From: Candidatus Kapaibacterium sp.
GTDB taxonomy: Bacteria > Bacteroidota > Ignavibacteria > Kapaibacteriales > UBA2268
Reading direction: 5' to 3'
Length of the DNA: 64,000 bases
Assembly (NCBI GenBank): GCA_938031175.1
Contig: CALHGZ010000008.1
Location: forward strand, 1 to 64,000
Notes under the pieces: generated by a model
Database searches by the model: none
What the model was told of the DNA's origin: nothing
Seen by the model: the letters and a program-made list of their open reading frames with translations, nothing else
In this document: piece after piece, positions 46,034 to 56,425 of the stretch
Numbering within the stretch: the first letter of the stretch is position 1
How the letters are laid out: every line of letters begins with the position of its first letter
Position numbers and translations under genes: made by a program

Positions 46034-48379
46034 ATGTCGAAAAAAAATCTAATCATAGTCGAATCACCAGCAAAAGCCAAAACAATTAATAAATATTTAG
46101 GCTCGGGTTATGTCGTAGAAGCATCTGTTGGACATATAAAAGATCTGATTAAAGTTCGCCTCGGAGTTGATATTAACAATGGATTCAAACCTGAATACAC
46201 AACAATCAAAGGCAAAGCCGAGATCATAAAAAGATTAAAGCAAATCTCCGAAAACTCTAATAATGTACTAATAGCCACTGACCCAGACCGTGAAGGTGAA
46301 GCTATAGCTTGGCACATAGCCGAAGAAGTCAGAGATAAAAATAAAAATATAAAACGAGTTCTATTCAATGAAATCACAAAAAGCGGTATCCAGAAAGGTA
46401 TTAGTCAGCCTCGCGATTTGGACGAAAAGCTATTTATGTCCCAACAAGCAAGGAGAGTGATGGATAGACTTATCGGTTATCAAGTCTCTCCTTTTTTATC
46501 TCAAACTTTAATTGATAAAACATCGAGAGCATTATCAGCAGGCAGGGTTCAATCTGTTGCTCTTAAATTGATATGCGAAAGAGAGGATGAGATTCAATCT
46601 TTTGTACCGATTCAATACTGGTCTATAAATGGTTTTTTCAACAATAATAATGAAGATCAAATTAAAGCAAGACTAATTGCTTTTGACAATAAATTAATCA
46701 AAAATCCGGAAGGCTCCGCAAAGTCTAATATCCCTGAATTGCAGGATGAAATAGATCGAAAATTAAAAGAACTACACTTTATAAAAGATCAAAAACTGGC
46801 TGAAGAATTAATTAATAAAATTAAATCGACAGAATTTAAAATTGAATCCATAACCAGAAAACAAATTAGACGCACTCCAGCACCACCGTTTACTACAAGC
46901 TTGTTGCAACAAGAGGCATCAAAACGTTTAGGATTTGCAGGGAAAAAAACAATGCAACTTGCCCAGACTTTATACGAAGGCGTCACAATTGGTTCTGAAA
47001 CAGTAGGACTTATTACATATATGAGAACAGATTCTACAAGAATCAGCCCTGAAGCCACAGAAGCTGCCAAAAAGTTTATTCTCCAAAAATATGGAAATAA
47101 CCATTATCCCGAACAGCCAAACATTTTTCAATCTAAAACTACAAATATACAAGATGCTCATGAAGCTATAAGACCTACAATATTAAGTTATACCCCGCAG
47201 GAAATAAAGAAGCACCTCACAAAAGACCTTGCTGATCTTTATGAGCTGATATTTGATAGATTTATTGCTTCACAAATGAAATATGCAATCATTGAGCAAA
47301 CAACGGTTAATATTGCCGGTAATGGATTTAAATTCCGTGCAACTGGTTCGGTTATTTTATTCAAGGGTTTTTTGGCGGTATATGATGACTTAACTGAAAA
47401 CGCTAGTAATGACAAAGATGAAAATACTATTTTACCAGAAGGATTAAAAGAAAATCAAATACTAAAATTAATTAAAACTGACACAATCCAATCTCAAACA
47501 AAAGCTCCACCAAGGTACACTGAATCAAGTCTGATAAAGAAACTAGACGAGTTGGGAATTGGTCGTCCAAGTACATATACACAAATAATATCTACTTTAA
47601 ACGAGAGAGGCTACGTAGAATTAAACAAAAAAGCATTTGTTCCAACCGAATTAGGGCAGGAAGTAAATAAAGTGCTATCCAGGTATTTCCCAAATATATT
47701 TAATGTTGATTTCACAGCCCAGATGGAACAAGAACTTGATGATATAGCTGAAGGGACAAAGTCATACTTATCTGTATTAAAAGATTTCTATGAACCGTTC
47801 AAAGCTACATTAAATGATGCAGAGAACAAATCTACCGGTACTCAAATTCCATGCCCTAAATGTGGTGCACCTATGCAAATAAAAGTAAGCCGCAGAGGTA
47901 GATTTTTGGGATGTACACGTTATCCTGAATGCGATGGCACACTACCCTTACCTAAAGGTACATTAGATAATAAACAAAAAAAAGAACCGGAAATAGCAGA
48001 AGGAGTATTCTGTTCCTGTGGTAAACCTATGGTAATTAGAGAGGGAAAATACGGTAAATTTTATGGATGCTCAGCTTATCCTGATTGCAAAGAAATAAAA
48101 CCAATATCATCCGGTGTCACATGTCCAAAATGCAACAATGGAGTTTTGATAGAAAGATTTAGCCCTAAGACTAAGAAAAAATTCTGGGGATGTTCCAACT
48201 ATCCCAAATGTGATTTCTTAACCAATTATGAACCAATCAATCATAAGTGTCCTAATTGTAATCACTATTTTCTTGAGTATAGATATCGGAAGACAAATAA
48301 TGGGTATGAAAAATATATAAATTGCCCCAACTGCAGGCAACATTATGAAATCAACGATTTTTTCCAAACACAGGATTAG
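46034..48379 (+). CDS. topA: DNA topoisomerase I
   Basis: KNLIIVESPAKAKTINKYLGSGYVVEASVGHIKDL; TDPDREGEAIAWHIAEE; GLITYMRTDSTRIS; C-terminal zinc ribbons. ATG at 46034 preferred over the track's TTG at 46019. Confidence 0.97.
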   Translation: MSKKNLIIVESPAKAKTINKYLGSGYVVEASVGHIKDLIKVRLGVDINNGFKPEYTTIKGKAEIIKRLKQISENSNNVLIATDPDREGEAIAWHIAEEVRDKNKNIKRVLFNEITKSGIQKGISQPRDLDEKLFMSQQARRVMDRLIGYQVSPFLSQTLIDKTSRALSAGRVQSVALKLICEREDEIQSFVPIQYWSINGFFNNNNEDQIKARLIAFDNKLIKNPEGSAKSNIPELQDEIDRKLKELHFIKDQKLAEELINKIKSTEFKIESITRKQIRRTPAPPFTTSLLQQEASKRLGFAGKKTMQLAQTLYEGVTIGSETVGLITYMRTDSTRISPEATEAAKKFILQKYGNNHYPEQPNIFQSKTTNIQDAHEAIRPTILSYTPQEIKKHLTKDLADLYELIFDRFIASQMKYAIIEQTTVNIAGNGFKFRATGSVILFKGFLAVYDDLTENASNDKDENTILPEGLKENQILKLIKTDTIQSQTKAPPRYTESSLIKKLDELGIGRPSTYTQIISTLNERGYVELNKKAFVPTELGQEVNKVLSRYFPNIFNVDFTAQMEQELDDIAEGTKSYLSVLKDFYEPFKATLNDAENKSTGTQIPCPKCGAPMQIKVSRRGRFLGCTRYPECDGTLPLPKGTLDNKQKKEPEIAEGVFCSCGKPMVIREGKYGKFYGCSAYPDCKEIKPISSGVTCPKCNNGVLIERFSPKTKKKFWGCSNYPKCDFLTNYEPINHKCPNCNHYFLEYRYRKTNNGYEKYINCPNCRQHYEINDFFQTQD

Positions 48380-48383
48380 TATT

Positions 48384-49841
48384 TTATTTGAATTTAAACT
48401 TATTAAATGATTGATTAAGTGTAAGCCATCCAACCATCCCAAAACCGAGCAAGAATAAGAATTGGAAGGGAATAGCAGCTATTTCTTTATAATAAATTGA
48501 AATCATGATTCCAATCACAAAATAAATAGCTATCAATAACTCGAAAAATACAGCAAAGTTGATTTTGTGTTGTACATATTTTTTCTTACTCGCACCTTCT
48601 TTAATATCACCTATTTTAGGTGTCCTCCAAAAAGCTGATTTGCGGTTAAGAAGTGCCTCTATAACTGCTTTCGTATTGTTAACAGCAAATCCCATACTAC
48701 CGGCAAGGAATAGTGGGAACAGTAGTAGTCTTTTACGCCAATCGTAATGTATCGCTTTTTGGGCATACATATAGAACAAAAATGTCGAAACAGCAGCAAG
48801 AACAAAAATTGACATTATTGAGTAAAATTCATCATATGTACCAACAAGATTTTTTATTAAAACCACCGGAACGTTTAAAATTGCAACAATTAATATAAAT
48901 GGAAAAACAATATTACTTGTCAGATGAACAATGCATTCCAATTTAACTTTAAGTGGTAAATCAGATCGTAAAACCTGTGGCAGGATTTTCTTAGCAGTTT
49001 CAACAGCACCTTTAGTCCATCTAAATTGTTGAGTTTTTAAAGCATTGATATCTGAAGGCAATTCCGCAGGGGAGGTTACATCATTTAAAAATACAAATTT
49101 CCATCCTTTAAGTTGAGCTCTGTAGCTTAAATCCAAATCTTCTGTCAAAGTATCAGCATGCCAATTACCAGCATCAATAATACAACTTTTTCGCCAGATA
49201 CCAGCAGTGCCATTAAAATTGATGAAAAAGCCAGCATTATTTCTTACCTGTTGCTCCAAAACAAAGTGACCGTCTAAGGCTAAAGCTTGTGCACGAGTTA
49301 AAAAAGATTGATCCTCATTCAAATGCTCCCATCTAGTTTGAACCATACCTATTCTTTCATCTTTGAAATATGGAAGTGTCAAATAAAGAAAATCAGGGTT
49401 TGGAACAAAATCTGCATCAAAAATAGCTATAAAATCCCCCTCGGATAGTTCTAATCCATATCTCAAAGCTCCTGCCTTGAAACCTTCTCGATTTTCTCGA
49501 TGAAGATACTTAATATTAAAACCTTTATCAGCATATTCATTAACCAGACGTTTTGCTATTTCCTGAGTTTCATCAGTTGAGTCATCAAGCACCTGAATTT
49601 CTAATTTTTCTTTCGGATACTTGATTTTACAAACTGAATGTATCAGTCGTTCAACTACATTAAACTCATTGTATATAGGCAGTTGAATTGTTACTTTGGG
49701 CAAGTTATCGGTGTCGAGTTGATCATATTCGAATTTCCTCTTGGCTTTTTTGTAATAATATACAAGTATCAAACCGTGAATACCAAAACCAAACAATATA
49801 CATAATGATATGAAATAAACAATTAAAATGACGTTTTCCAT
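48384..49841 (-). CDS. Family 2 processive (cellulose-synthase-like) membrane glycosyltransferase
   Basis: VTIQLPIYNEFNVVERLI; LDDSTDETQEIA; FDADFVP; TEDLDLSYR; QQFRWTKG (QxxRW). Confidence 0.9.
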   Translation of the reverse strand: MENVILIVYFISLCILFGFGIHGLILVYYYKKAKRKFEYDQLDTDNLPKVTIQLPIYNEFNVVERLIHSVCKIKYPKEKLEIQVLDDSTDETQEIAKRLVNEYADKGFNIKYLHRENREGFKAGALRYGLELSEGDFIAIFDADFVPNPDFLYLTLPYFKDERIGMVQTRWEHLNEDQSFLTRAQALALDGHFVLEQQVRNNAGFFINFNGTAGIWRKSCIIDAGNWHADTLTEDLDLSYRAQLKGWKFVFLNDVTSPAELPSDINALKTQQFRWTKGAVETAKKILPQVLRSDLPLKVKLECIVHLTSNIVFPFILIVAILNVPVVLIKNLVGTYDEFYSIMSIFVLAAVSTFLFYMYAQKAIHYDWRKRLLLFPLFLAGSMGFAVNNTKAVIEALLNRKSAFWRTPKIGDIKEGASKKKYVQHKINFAVFFELLIAIYFVIGIMISIYYKEIAAIPFQFLFLLGFGMVGWLTLNQSFNKFKFK

Positions 49842-49891
49842 AGGTAAACACCTATTAACCTTTTACAAATTTTTAATATTTATTTTAATAC

Positions 49892-50413
49892 TTACCATCC
49901 TGAAACAACAGCCACGAGTATATCTGATGCTATTTGATTAATAGCATTTTGAATAGCTACATCCCTACCCACTTGTGCATTAGATACTTCATATACATCA
50001 AAACTAGAAAAACTCTTTTTCCATATAGTTTTTTTATTAATATCATCAACATATTCAACTTCGCATCTGACATCAATTCTATTACCACCAACAAGTTCAT
50101 TAACCCCAATAGTTTGAGGCTGATCACTTATGCTTGTTATTTTAACAAAAAGCTTAGCATCTCCTCCAAAATCAACAATAGAAAATGAGTTATCATTTCT
50201 GAAATTTTCAAATAGCTTTTGCATTAATAATTCACGATATGATGGATTACCAATACCACTCATATCGTCAACATTAGCTATATAAAGCGTTTTCAAATGT
50301 GGTGGAATCGAACCACCAGTAAAAGAATAACAACCTGTTACCAATTTAAGAAAAACAAAATTAATTAAAATGAAAATTAATGAAAAAAAAACTTTTTTAT
50401 TAAATACAGTCAT
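49892..50413 (-). CDS. LptE-like outer-membrane lipoprotein
   Basis: LVTGCYSFTGGSIPPHLKTLYIANVDDMSG; signal peptide/lipobox; size and pattern of the Bacteroidota LptE family. Confidence 0.65.
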   Translation of the reverse strand: MTVFNKKVFFSLIFILINFVFLKLVTGCYSFTGGSIPPHLKTLYIANVDDMSGIGNPSYRELLMQKLFENFRNDNSFSIVDFGGDAKLFVKITSISDQPQTIGVNELVGGNRIDVRCEVEYVDDINKKTIWKKSFSSFDVYEVSNAQVGRDVAIQNAINQIASDILVAVVSGW

Positions 50414-50421
50414 ATTATAGA

Positions 50422-51066
50422 TCAGATAGTTATGAACCCGTTTAAAAAAGGATTATTAATACGTTCATACCCAATTGTTGTCGGCTCACCGTGGCCACTA
50501 TAAACTTTAAAATTGTCAGGCAACGTCATCAATTCACGTTTTATCGATTCTAGTAATTGTTGACCATTACCCCCGGGCAAATCATATCTTCCAATACTTT
50601 CGCAAAACAATGTATCCCCAGCAAAAATAACTCCATAGTTATGTTCAATTAAACAAATACCTCCTTCGGTATGACCAGGGGTATGCCGCACTTCAAATTC
50701 AAGGTTACCACATTTAATTTTATCTCTGTGGGCAATATATATAGATTGAGAAAAGCTATCTAATTGTTGAGATAATGGGAAAACTGTATGATTATTTGGA
50801 TCTAATATACGATATTCGTCATCTTTATGAATATAGACAGAAGCTTTAGTAATCTTGTTTATTTTTGTAAGATCAGCAGTATGATCCCAGTGTGAATGTG
50901 TAAGTATGATTGCATTTAATTTAGCATTATATTTATCGATGAGTTCAATAAATCTATTACAACTATCCAACGGCGTATCAATAATTATTGCATCTGCCGA
51001 AGATGGGTCAAAAACAAAATAACCAATCGTAAAAACTGGTCCCGCTTCTACTGGAATTATGTTCAT
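50422..51066 (-). CDS. MBL-fold metallo-hydrolase (glyoxalase II-like)
   Basis: LTHSHWDHTADL, HTPGHTEGGICL, FAGDTLF, YSGHGEPTTIGYE. Confidence 0.9.
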   Translation of the reverse strand: MNIIPVEAGPVFTIGYFVFDPSSADAIIIDTPLDSCNRFIELIDKYNAKLNAIILTHSHWDHTADLTKINKITKASVYIHKDDEYRILDPNNHTVFPLSQQLDSFSQSIYIAHRDKIKCGNLEFEVRHTPGHTEGGICLIEHNYGVIFAGDTLFCESIGRYDLPGGNGQQLLESIKRELMTLPDNFKVYSGHGEPTTIGYERINNPFLNGFITI

Positions 51067-51304
51067 TTATAGAATTTTATTACCCAATACTCACTTATAT
51101 GAGTGCAAAATTAATATGTTTGAATGATAAAAAAAATTATTTTATTATTCCTATTCCCTTTATAAATATTTAAATTTAATTTCATCATTTCATCAATTTG
51201 ATTTTATACTCTAAATTTAATTTTAATTTTTTCGCTATATTGGATAAATTGTTTTTTATAGCATCTAAAATTTCAAGATATTATTCATTTTCGGAGTAAC
51301 AACT

Positions 51305-52477
51305 ATGCAATCAGTCATACTATCAGCAGCAAGAACACCAATCGGTTCATTTATGGGCAGTTTATCATCATTCTCGGCTCCGCAATTAGGTTCTTTCGCA
51401 ATAGCTGAAGCTGTTAAAAGAGCTGGGATCAACAAAGATGAGATTAATGAAGTTATTATGGGCAATGTTCTAACTGGTGGTGTTGGACAGGCACCAGCAC
51501 GACAAGCCAGTATATATGCTGGACTACCAAAATCAGTCGAATGTATGACAATTAATAAAGTATGCGGCAGTGGATTGAAATCAATTATGCTTGCAGACCA
51601 AGCGATCCGATGTGGAGATGCTGAATTAATTGTAGCTGGAGGTCAGGAATCAATGACAAATGCACCTTACATGCTATTTAAAGCAAGAAGTGGATACAGA
51701 ATGGGACATGGTGAATTGCTTGATTCTATGATTTACGATGGATTATGGGATGTCTATAATCAAATTCATATGGGAATGGCTGGTGAACTTTGCTCGAGCG
51801 AATATAAAATCTCACGTCAAGAACAAGATGAATATGCTATTATGAGCTACAAAAGAGCACAAGAAGCTCAGAAAAACGGTTGGTTCAAAGATGAAATAGT
51901 TGCAATTGAAATTAGCGATAAAAAGGGTAATACTATAATTGATACTGATGAAGAACCCGCTAAAGTCAAATTCGAGAAAATACCCGAATTAAAGCCTGTC
52001 TTTAAAAAGGACGGTACTGTGACAGCAGCAAATGCATCAACAATTAATGATGGAGCCGCTGCTTTAGTTATCGCTTCAGAAGCCAAAGCTCAGAAAATAG
52101 GTGTTAAACCACTTGCAAGAATAGTTGCTCATGTATCACATGCTCAGGAGCCAGACTGGTTTACAACTGCCCCTGCCGCTGCAATTAAAAAAGTTTTGAA
52201 TAAAGCAAATATGCAACTTAGTGATATTGATTTATTTGAAGTAAATGAAGCTTTTGCTGTTGTACCGATTGTGACGAAGCAATTAGCTGATGTTCCATAT
52301 GAAAAAATGAATATTCACGGTGGAGCAGTATCTCTCGGCCATCCTATAGGTGCATCTGGTGCAAGATTATTAACCACTCTTATATATGCACTTAAGCGTA
52401 CTGGCGGAAAATATGGCATTGCATCCTTATGTATCGGTGGTGGCGAAGCAAATGCAATAATAATTGAAATACTATGA
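51305..52477 (+). CDS. Acetyl-CoA C-acyltransferase (thiolase)
   Basis: VILSAARTPIGSFMGSLS; TINKVCGSGLKSIMLADQAI; NIHGGAVSLGHPIGASGARLL; SLCIGGGEANAIIIE. Confidence 0.95.
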   Translation: MQSVILSAARTPIGSFMGSLSSFSAPQLGSFAIAEAVKRAGINKDEINEVIMGNVLTGGVGQAPARQASIYAGLPKSVECMTINKVCGSGLKSIMLADQAIRCGDAELIVAGGQESMTNAPYMLFKARSGYRMGHGELLDSMIYDGLWDVYNQIHMGMAGELCSSEYKISRQEQDEYAIMSYKRAQEAQKNGWFKDEIVAIEISDKKGNTIIDTDEEPAKVKFEKIPELKPVFKKDGTVTAANASTINDGAAALVIASEAKAQKIGVKPLARIVAHVSHAQEPDWFTTAPAAAIKKVLNKANMQLSDIDLFEVNEAFAVVPIVTKQLADVPYEKMNIHGGAVSLGHPIGASGARLLTTLIYALKRTGGKYGIASLCIGGGEANAIIIEIL

Positions 52478-52504
52478 TTTAAATCTTAGTAAGCAAAATT
52501 AAAT

Positions 52505-52534
52505 GACGCCCTCATTGGGGCGTCTTTTTTTTTT
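52505..52534 (+). terminator. Rho-independent terminator after the thiolase gene
   Basis: GACGCCC-TCATTG-GGGCGTC followed by T10. Confidence 0.9.
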
Positions 52535-52545
52535 AAGTTAATTAA

Positions 52546-53562
52546 TTAATAGCTCATTGAATCTATATTTACCTTGCCACGGAATACCCAATAAATACCT
52601 ATGGTATAAGCCAATACAAAAGGAATACCAATAATTGCCATTGTTAACATAACCGTAAGGGTTTTTTGCGAAGAAGAAGCATTATATATAGTCAAGCTAT
52701 AAGCCGGATCAATGCTCGAGATAACGATATTTGGGAAAATTCCTATAGCAAAAAGTGCTATCAGAGCAATTATGCTTGCACAAGAAGACAGAAAAGCTCT
52801 GAACTCTCTTTTATGATGAATTTCACGTGGAATATTAGCTATTGCAAGCATATTCAACAAAGCTACAATAAATAATTCAGGATGATTTCTAAAATGCTCT
52901 ATCATACTTTGCTGGTAAATCAAAGTCCACATAGTTATCATCACATAACAAATCACAAAGAAAATTATACAATTATTTACCCAAGCTCTTACTTTATTTT
53001 GTAGTTCACCTTCTGTTTTCATCACAAGATATATAGAACCATGCATCATAAAAAGAGCTATTGTTGTAACTCCAACCATTATAGCATAAGGATTTAATAA
53101 TTCGAAAAATCCAATGTAAGCTTCCTTGTCAGCATCTATTGGAATGCCCTGTATTATATTCCCCAGTGCAACACCCATAACAAATGCTATCAAAATACTT
53201 GACAATGAGAACGCTACATCCCAATTTCTTCTCCAGGATTTTGATTCACGTTTACTTCGAAATTCAATTGACACAGCCCTGAAAATTATCACAAGTAACA
53301 AAAGCATCATTGCTGGATAGAAGCCGGAGAATACCGTTGCATAAACTTCGGGGAATGCTGCAAATAATGCTCCGCCACCAGTAACAAGCCATACTTCATT
53401 GCCATCCCATACTGGACCAATTGAATTCAACAAAATGCGCCGTTCTAAATCATCTTTTACTAGTAAATGCAATGCCCCAACGCCTAAATCAAATCCATCA
53501 AGTATGGCATAGCCCGTAAAAAGGACGCCTATTAAAATGAACCAAGTTATTTGTAATTCCAT
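52546..53562 (-). CDS. cydB: Cytochrome bd ubiquinol oxidase subunit II
   Basis: LIGVLFTGYAILDGFDLGVGALHLLV; GPVWDGNEVWLVTGGGALFAAFPEVYATVFSGFYPAMMLLL. Confidence 0.95.
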   Translation of the reverse strand: MELQITWFILIGVLFTGYAILDGFDLGVGALHLLVKDDLERRILLNSIGPVWDGNEVWLVTGGGALFAAFPEVYATVFSGFYPAMMLLLLVIIFRAVSIEFRSKRESKSWRRNWDVAFSLSSILIAFVMGVALGNIIQGIPIDADKEAYIGFFELLNPYAIMVGVTTIALFMMHGSIYLVMKTEGELQNKVRAWVNNCIIFFVICYVMITMWTLIYQQSMIEHFRNHPELFIVALLNMLAIANIPREIHHKREFRAFLSSCASIIALIALFAIGIFPNIVISSIDPAYSLTIYNASSSQKTLTVMLTMAIIGIPFVLAYTIGIYWVFRGKVNIDSMSY

Positions 53563-53594
53563 ATCATCCTCTATTTTGATTGTTACTACCTCAA

Positions 53595-54962
53595 TTAATT
53601 TCCAAAAATTGTCTTACGTTCAGTCAAAGTTGTTTCAATATTTTCAGCACTTTCTGGTCCTGTCTTGATTTTCCTGTCGAGTAGGAATATAAAAAGAATG
53701 AACAGAAGTGAATAAATTATCCCAAAGAGAATAATTGAAAACAGAACTTCATTAAATGAGACAACTTTTGAAAGAGCATCTTTAGTCCTCAATAATCCAT
53801 ATACAATCCAGGGCTGACGGCCAATTTCCGCTGACATCCAGCCAAGCATATTAGCTGAATGTGGAAGAAGTATTGAAAAAACACCAATCCAAAGATACCA
53901 CTTCGCTGTTAGTAATTTTTTATTTATCCATAACACAAGTCCAATCCAACTTAATAAAATTAGTAACAATCCAATTCCAACCATGAAATGATAAGATTGA
54001 AATACAATATTTATTGGCGGTCTGTCCTCTGGTGCAAACTCTTTCAAACCAGTAACAGGTTTATTAAAATCTCCGTAAATTAAAAATGATAATAATTTAG
54101 GTATTTTAATTCCATAAGTTATTTCATTCTTTTCGTCAACCCACCCCACTAAATATAAATCACCGGGAGCTGTTTCGAAATGCCCTTCGAATGCAGCCAT
54201 TTTCGCTGGTTGAGTCTGAGAAACCTGTACCCCACTATAATGTCCCGTAATAAGTTGGGTAATAGAGGCGATTACAGCTACAACAAGAGCTATCTTTAGC
54301 CCAGCAATAGCATAATCAATATGTCTTTTCTTCAATAAATAATATGCGCTGACACTAATCACTAAAAAAGCACCTGTTAACCAACAGGCAGAAATAGTGT
54401 GGGTTAACCTTTCAATGGTAGATGGATTAAAAACCATTGCCCAAAAATCCGTTATTTCTGCTCTTTGTGAAAGCCCTTCCCCTACAATGTGAAAACCTGC
54501 AGGTGTCTGTTGCCAGGAATTAGCAACAAGAATCCAAACGGCACTAAGATGGGCACCTAATGCAACCATTATAGTCGAGATAAAATGAACTCGTGGACTA
54601 ACTTTGTTCCAGCCGAAGACCAATATCGCGAGAAAACCTGATTCAAGGAAGAAAGCAAAAATACCTTCCGCTGCTAATGCGCTTCCAAAAACATCCCCAA
54701 CGTATCGGGAATAGGTGGCCCAATTGGTTCCAAACTGGAATTCCATCACTATACCACTGGCAACACCCATTGCAAAAATTAAGGCAAAAATCTTCACCCA
54801 GAATTTGGTAAGATTTTCATACATTTTATTACGTGTCTTAATGTACATACCTTCCATTATAACAAGGATTAGTCCTAAACCGATGCTCATCGGGGGGAAC
54901 AAATAATGAAAGCCAACAGTAAACGCAAATTGTATACGGGATAATAGTTCTACATCTAACAT
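53595..54962 (-). CDS. cydA: Cytochrome bd ubiquinol oxidase subunit I (short Q-loop size class)
   Basis: [87 protein letters not shown]; 455 aa. Confidence 0.95.
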   Translation of the reverse strand: MLDVELLSRIQFAFTVGFHYLFPPMSIGLGLILVIMEGMYIKTRNKMYENLTKFWVKIFALIFAMGVASGIVMEFQFGTNWATYSRYVGDVFGSALAAEGIFAFFLESGFLAILVFGWNKVSPRVHFISTIMVALGAHLSAVWILVANSWQQTPAGFHIVGEGLSQRAEITDFWAMVFNPSTIERLTHTISACWLTGAFLVISVSAYYLLKKRHIDYAIAGLKIALVVAVIASITQLITGHYSGVQVSQTQPAKMAAFEGHFETAPGDLYLVGWVDEKNEITYGIKIPKLLSFLIYGDFNKPVTGLKEFAPEDRPPINIVFQSYHFMVGIGLLLILLSWIGLVLWINKKLLTAKWYLWIGVFSILLPHSANMLGWMSAEIGRQPWIVYGLLRTKDALSKVVSFNEVLFSIILFGIIYSLLFILFIFLLDRKIKTGPESAENIETTLTERKTIFGN

Positions 54963-54969
54963 TTATATT

Positions 54970-54998
54970 CTCAGATTTGTGGATGGAAACAATCTGAG
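54970..54998. promoter_or_regulatory. Perfect 8-bp inverted repeat just upstream of the cydA start codon
   Basis: CTCAGATT-TGTGGATGGAAAC-AATCTGAG; ends 7 nt from the cydA ATG at 54962 (minus strand). Confidence 0.6.
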
Positions 54999-55058
54999 TA
55001 TTAAAATACCAAACAAATTAGTAATAATCAAAAGGAAAATGTGTCTTTGTATAAAACT

Positions 55059-56402
55059 TTATTTTTCGAGCATAGGACCGTAATGCTCAAACATATAATC
55101 GGCAATTGCTTCAGCTTCTTTGGGCTTGAGTGCTTGATTAGGCATTGCTGGGTATTCAGGGTCAACTTTGACTGGATTGAGCAAAAACTTGACTAATTCA
55201 TCTTTTTTACCGATATATTTAGTCAACACCAACTTATGTGGCGGTCCAACGAGCTTTTGATCAAATTGATGACAAGCAGTACATTTCACCTTATATAATT
55301 CCTCACCGTTGATACTTTCCTGAGTCCTGCCAAGTGAAGCCAATTTGGCTTCCTCGTATTGTTTATATTCATCTGCCAAATAAGCAAATTGCTGTTTATT
55401 TGCGACAGTGAAAGCACTTTGCTCTTTAATTATTGTAAAGAAAAATACAAGAATCACCAGATAAAAAGCAAATGAGGAATAACCCATTTTATTATTTCTA
55501 ACTATTACATAGATTATATGAATGGTATAAAACGAAATTAAAAGAACAGCCAGAGCAAATCCAAACATAAAGTAGGATACAGCATATTTTGGTGTTAATA
55601 CAAGATTAAGAATAAGAAATATTGGCTGGAATGCCATAAAAAATAATGATATGGAAGCGTTTAGTTTCTGTGCTTTTTCACCATATTCAGGAGTAAATTT
55701 ATAAGTATATTTGTCCCAGATAAAGAATTTTACAATAAAAGCCATACCTGTTACTGCCAATCCTGCAGTAATGAAATTGATGTAAATTATTATTGCTGGT
55801 ATAGAAAAGAGAGTGGATATGAAATCAGCATAAACCCATCTTTCCTTATCAACCGCTAAAGAAGAAGAAGAAATTAATATCCAAAGCGAGAAAAATAAAA
55901 ATACAAAGCCCAAAATTCCCGCCCTCGCTTTAAGTCGGCTTAATGCTTGTGTATAATGGTAAATATCCCCCTCTTCAATTGGCTCTTTAGGAGAAATAGT
56001 CGCCATTTGTAAAGATAATTGCAATGAATGTTTATATGAATAAGCACCGATTAATGCTATTAAGAAAAAAACAAATCCCCAAATTAAATAGAGCACAACA
56101 GGTGAATCTGTATTATATAATAATTGAGCATAAATAACAATTATTGAAATATAAGGCACGATACCCAAGGCAAATGCAATTGTTTTATTTGGAGTAATTA
56201 GATTAATATAGTCTCTGGATAGCAATTGTTCTGTTTGACTTCCCTTTTTACTTTTAAAATTGAAGTATAATGATAATAAATAGCTACCAAATAATGTGCC
56301 CGAGTATGTTATAAATATTAGTTTAGCTAAAATCAATAAATAATTTAATAGTTGTATATTTGATTCTTTTTGCAATATTATTAAATCATTAAATATGCCC
56401 AT
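55059..56402 (-). CDS. Polytopic membrane protein with C-terminal monoheme cytochrome c domain
   Basis: About eight hydrophobic segments, then GEELYKVKCTACHQFDQKLVGPPHKL ... YPAMPNQALKPKEAEAIADYMFEHYG (CxxCH and a downstream candidate Met ligand). Confidence 0.85.
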   Translation of the reverse strand: MGIFNDLIILQKESNIQLLNYLLILAKLIFITYSGTLFGSYLLSLYFNFKSKKGSQTEQLLSRDYINLITPNKTIAFALGIVPYISIIVIYAQLLYNTDSPVVLYLIWGFVFFLIALIGAYSYKHSLQLSLQMATISPKEPIEEGDIYHYTQALSRLKARAGILGFVFLFFSLWILISSSSLAVDKERWVYADFISTLFSIPAIIIYINFITAGLAVTGMAFIVKFFIWDKYTYKFTPEYGEKAQKLNASISLFFMAFQPIFLILNLVLTPKYAVSYFMFGFALAVLLISFYTIHIIYVIVRNNKMGYSSFAFYLVILVFFFTIIKEQSAFTVANKQQFAYLADEYKQYEEAKLASLGRTQESINGEELYKVKCTACHQFDQKLVGPPHKLVLTKYIGKKDELVKFLLNPVKVDPEYPAMPNQALKPKEAEAIADYMFEHYGPMLEK

Positions 56403-56425
56403 ATATTACCTATTGTATTGATTTT

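Noticed and set aside
46019-46034. TTG start of topA at 46019 (track)
   Set aside because: ATG at 46034 gives the standard MSKKNLIIVESPAKAK N-terminus; the extra five residues are not supported.
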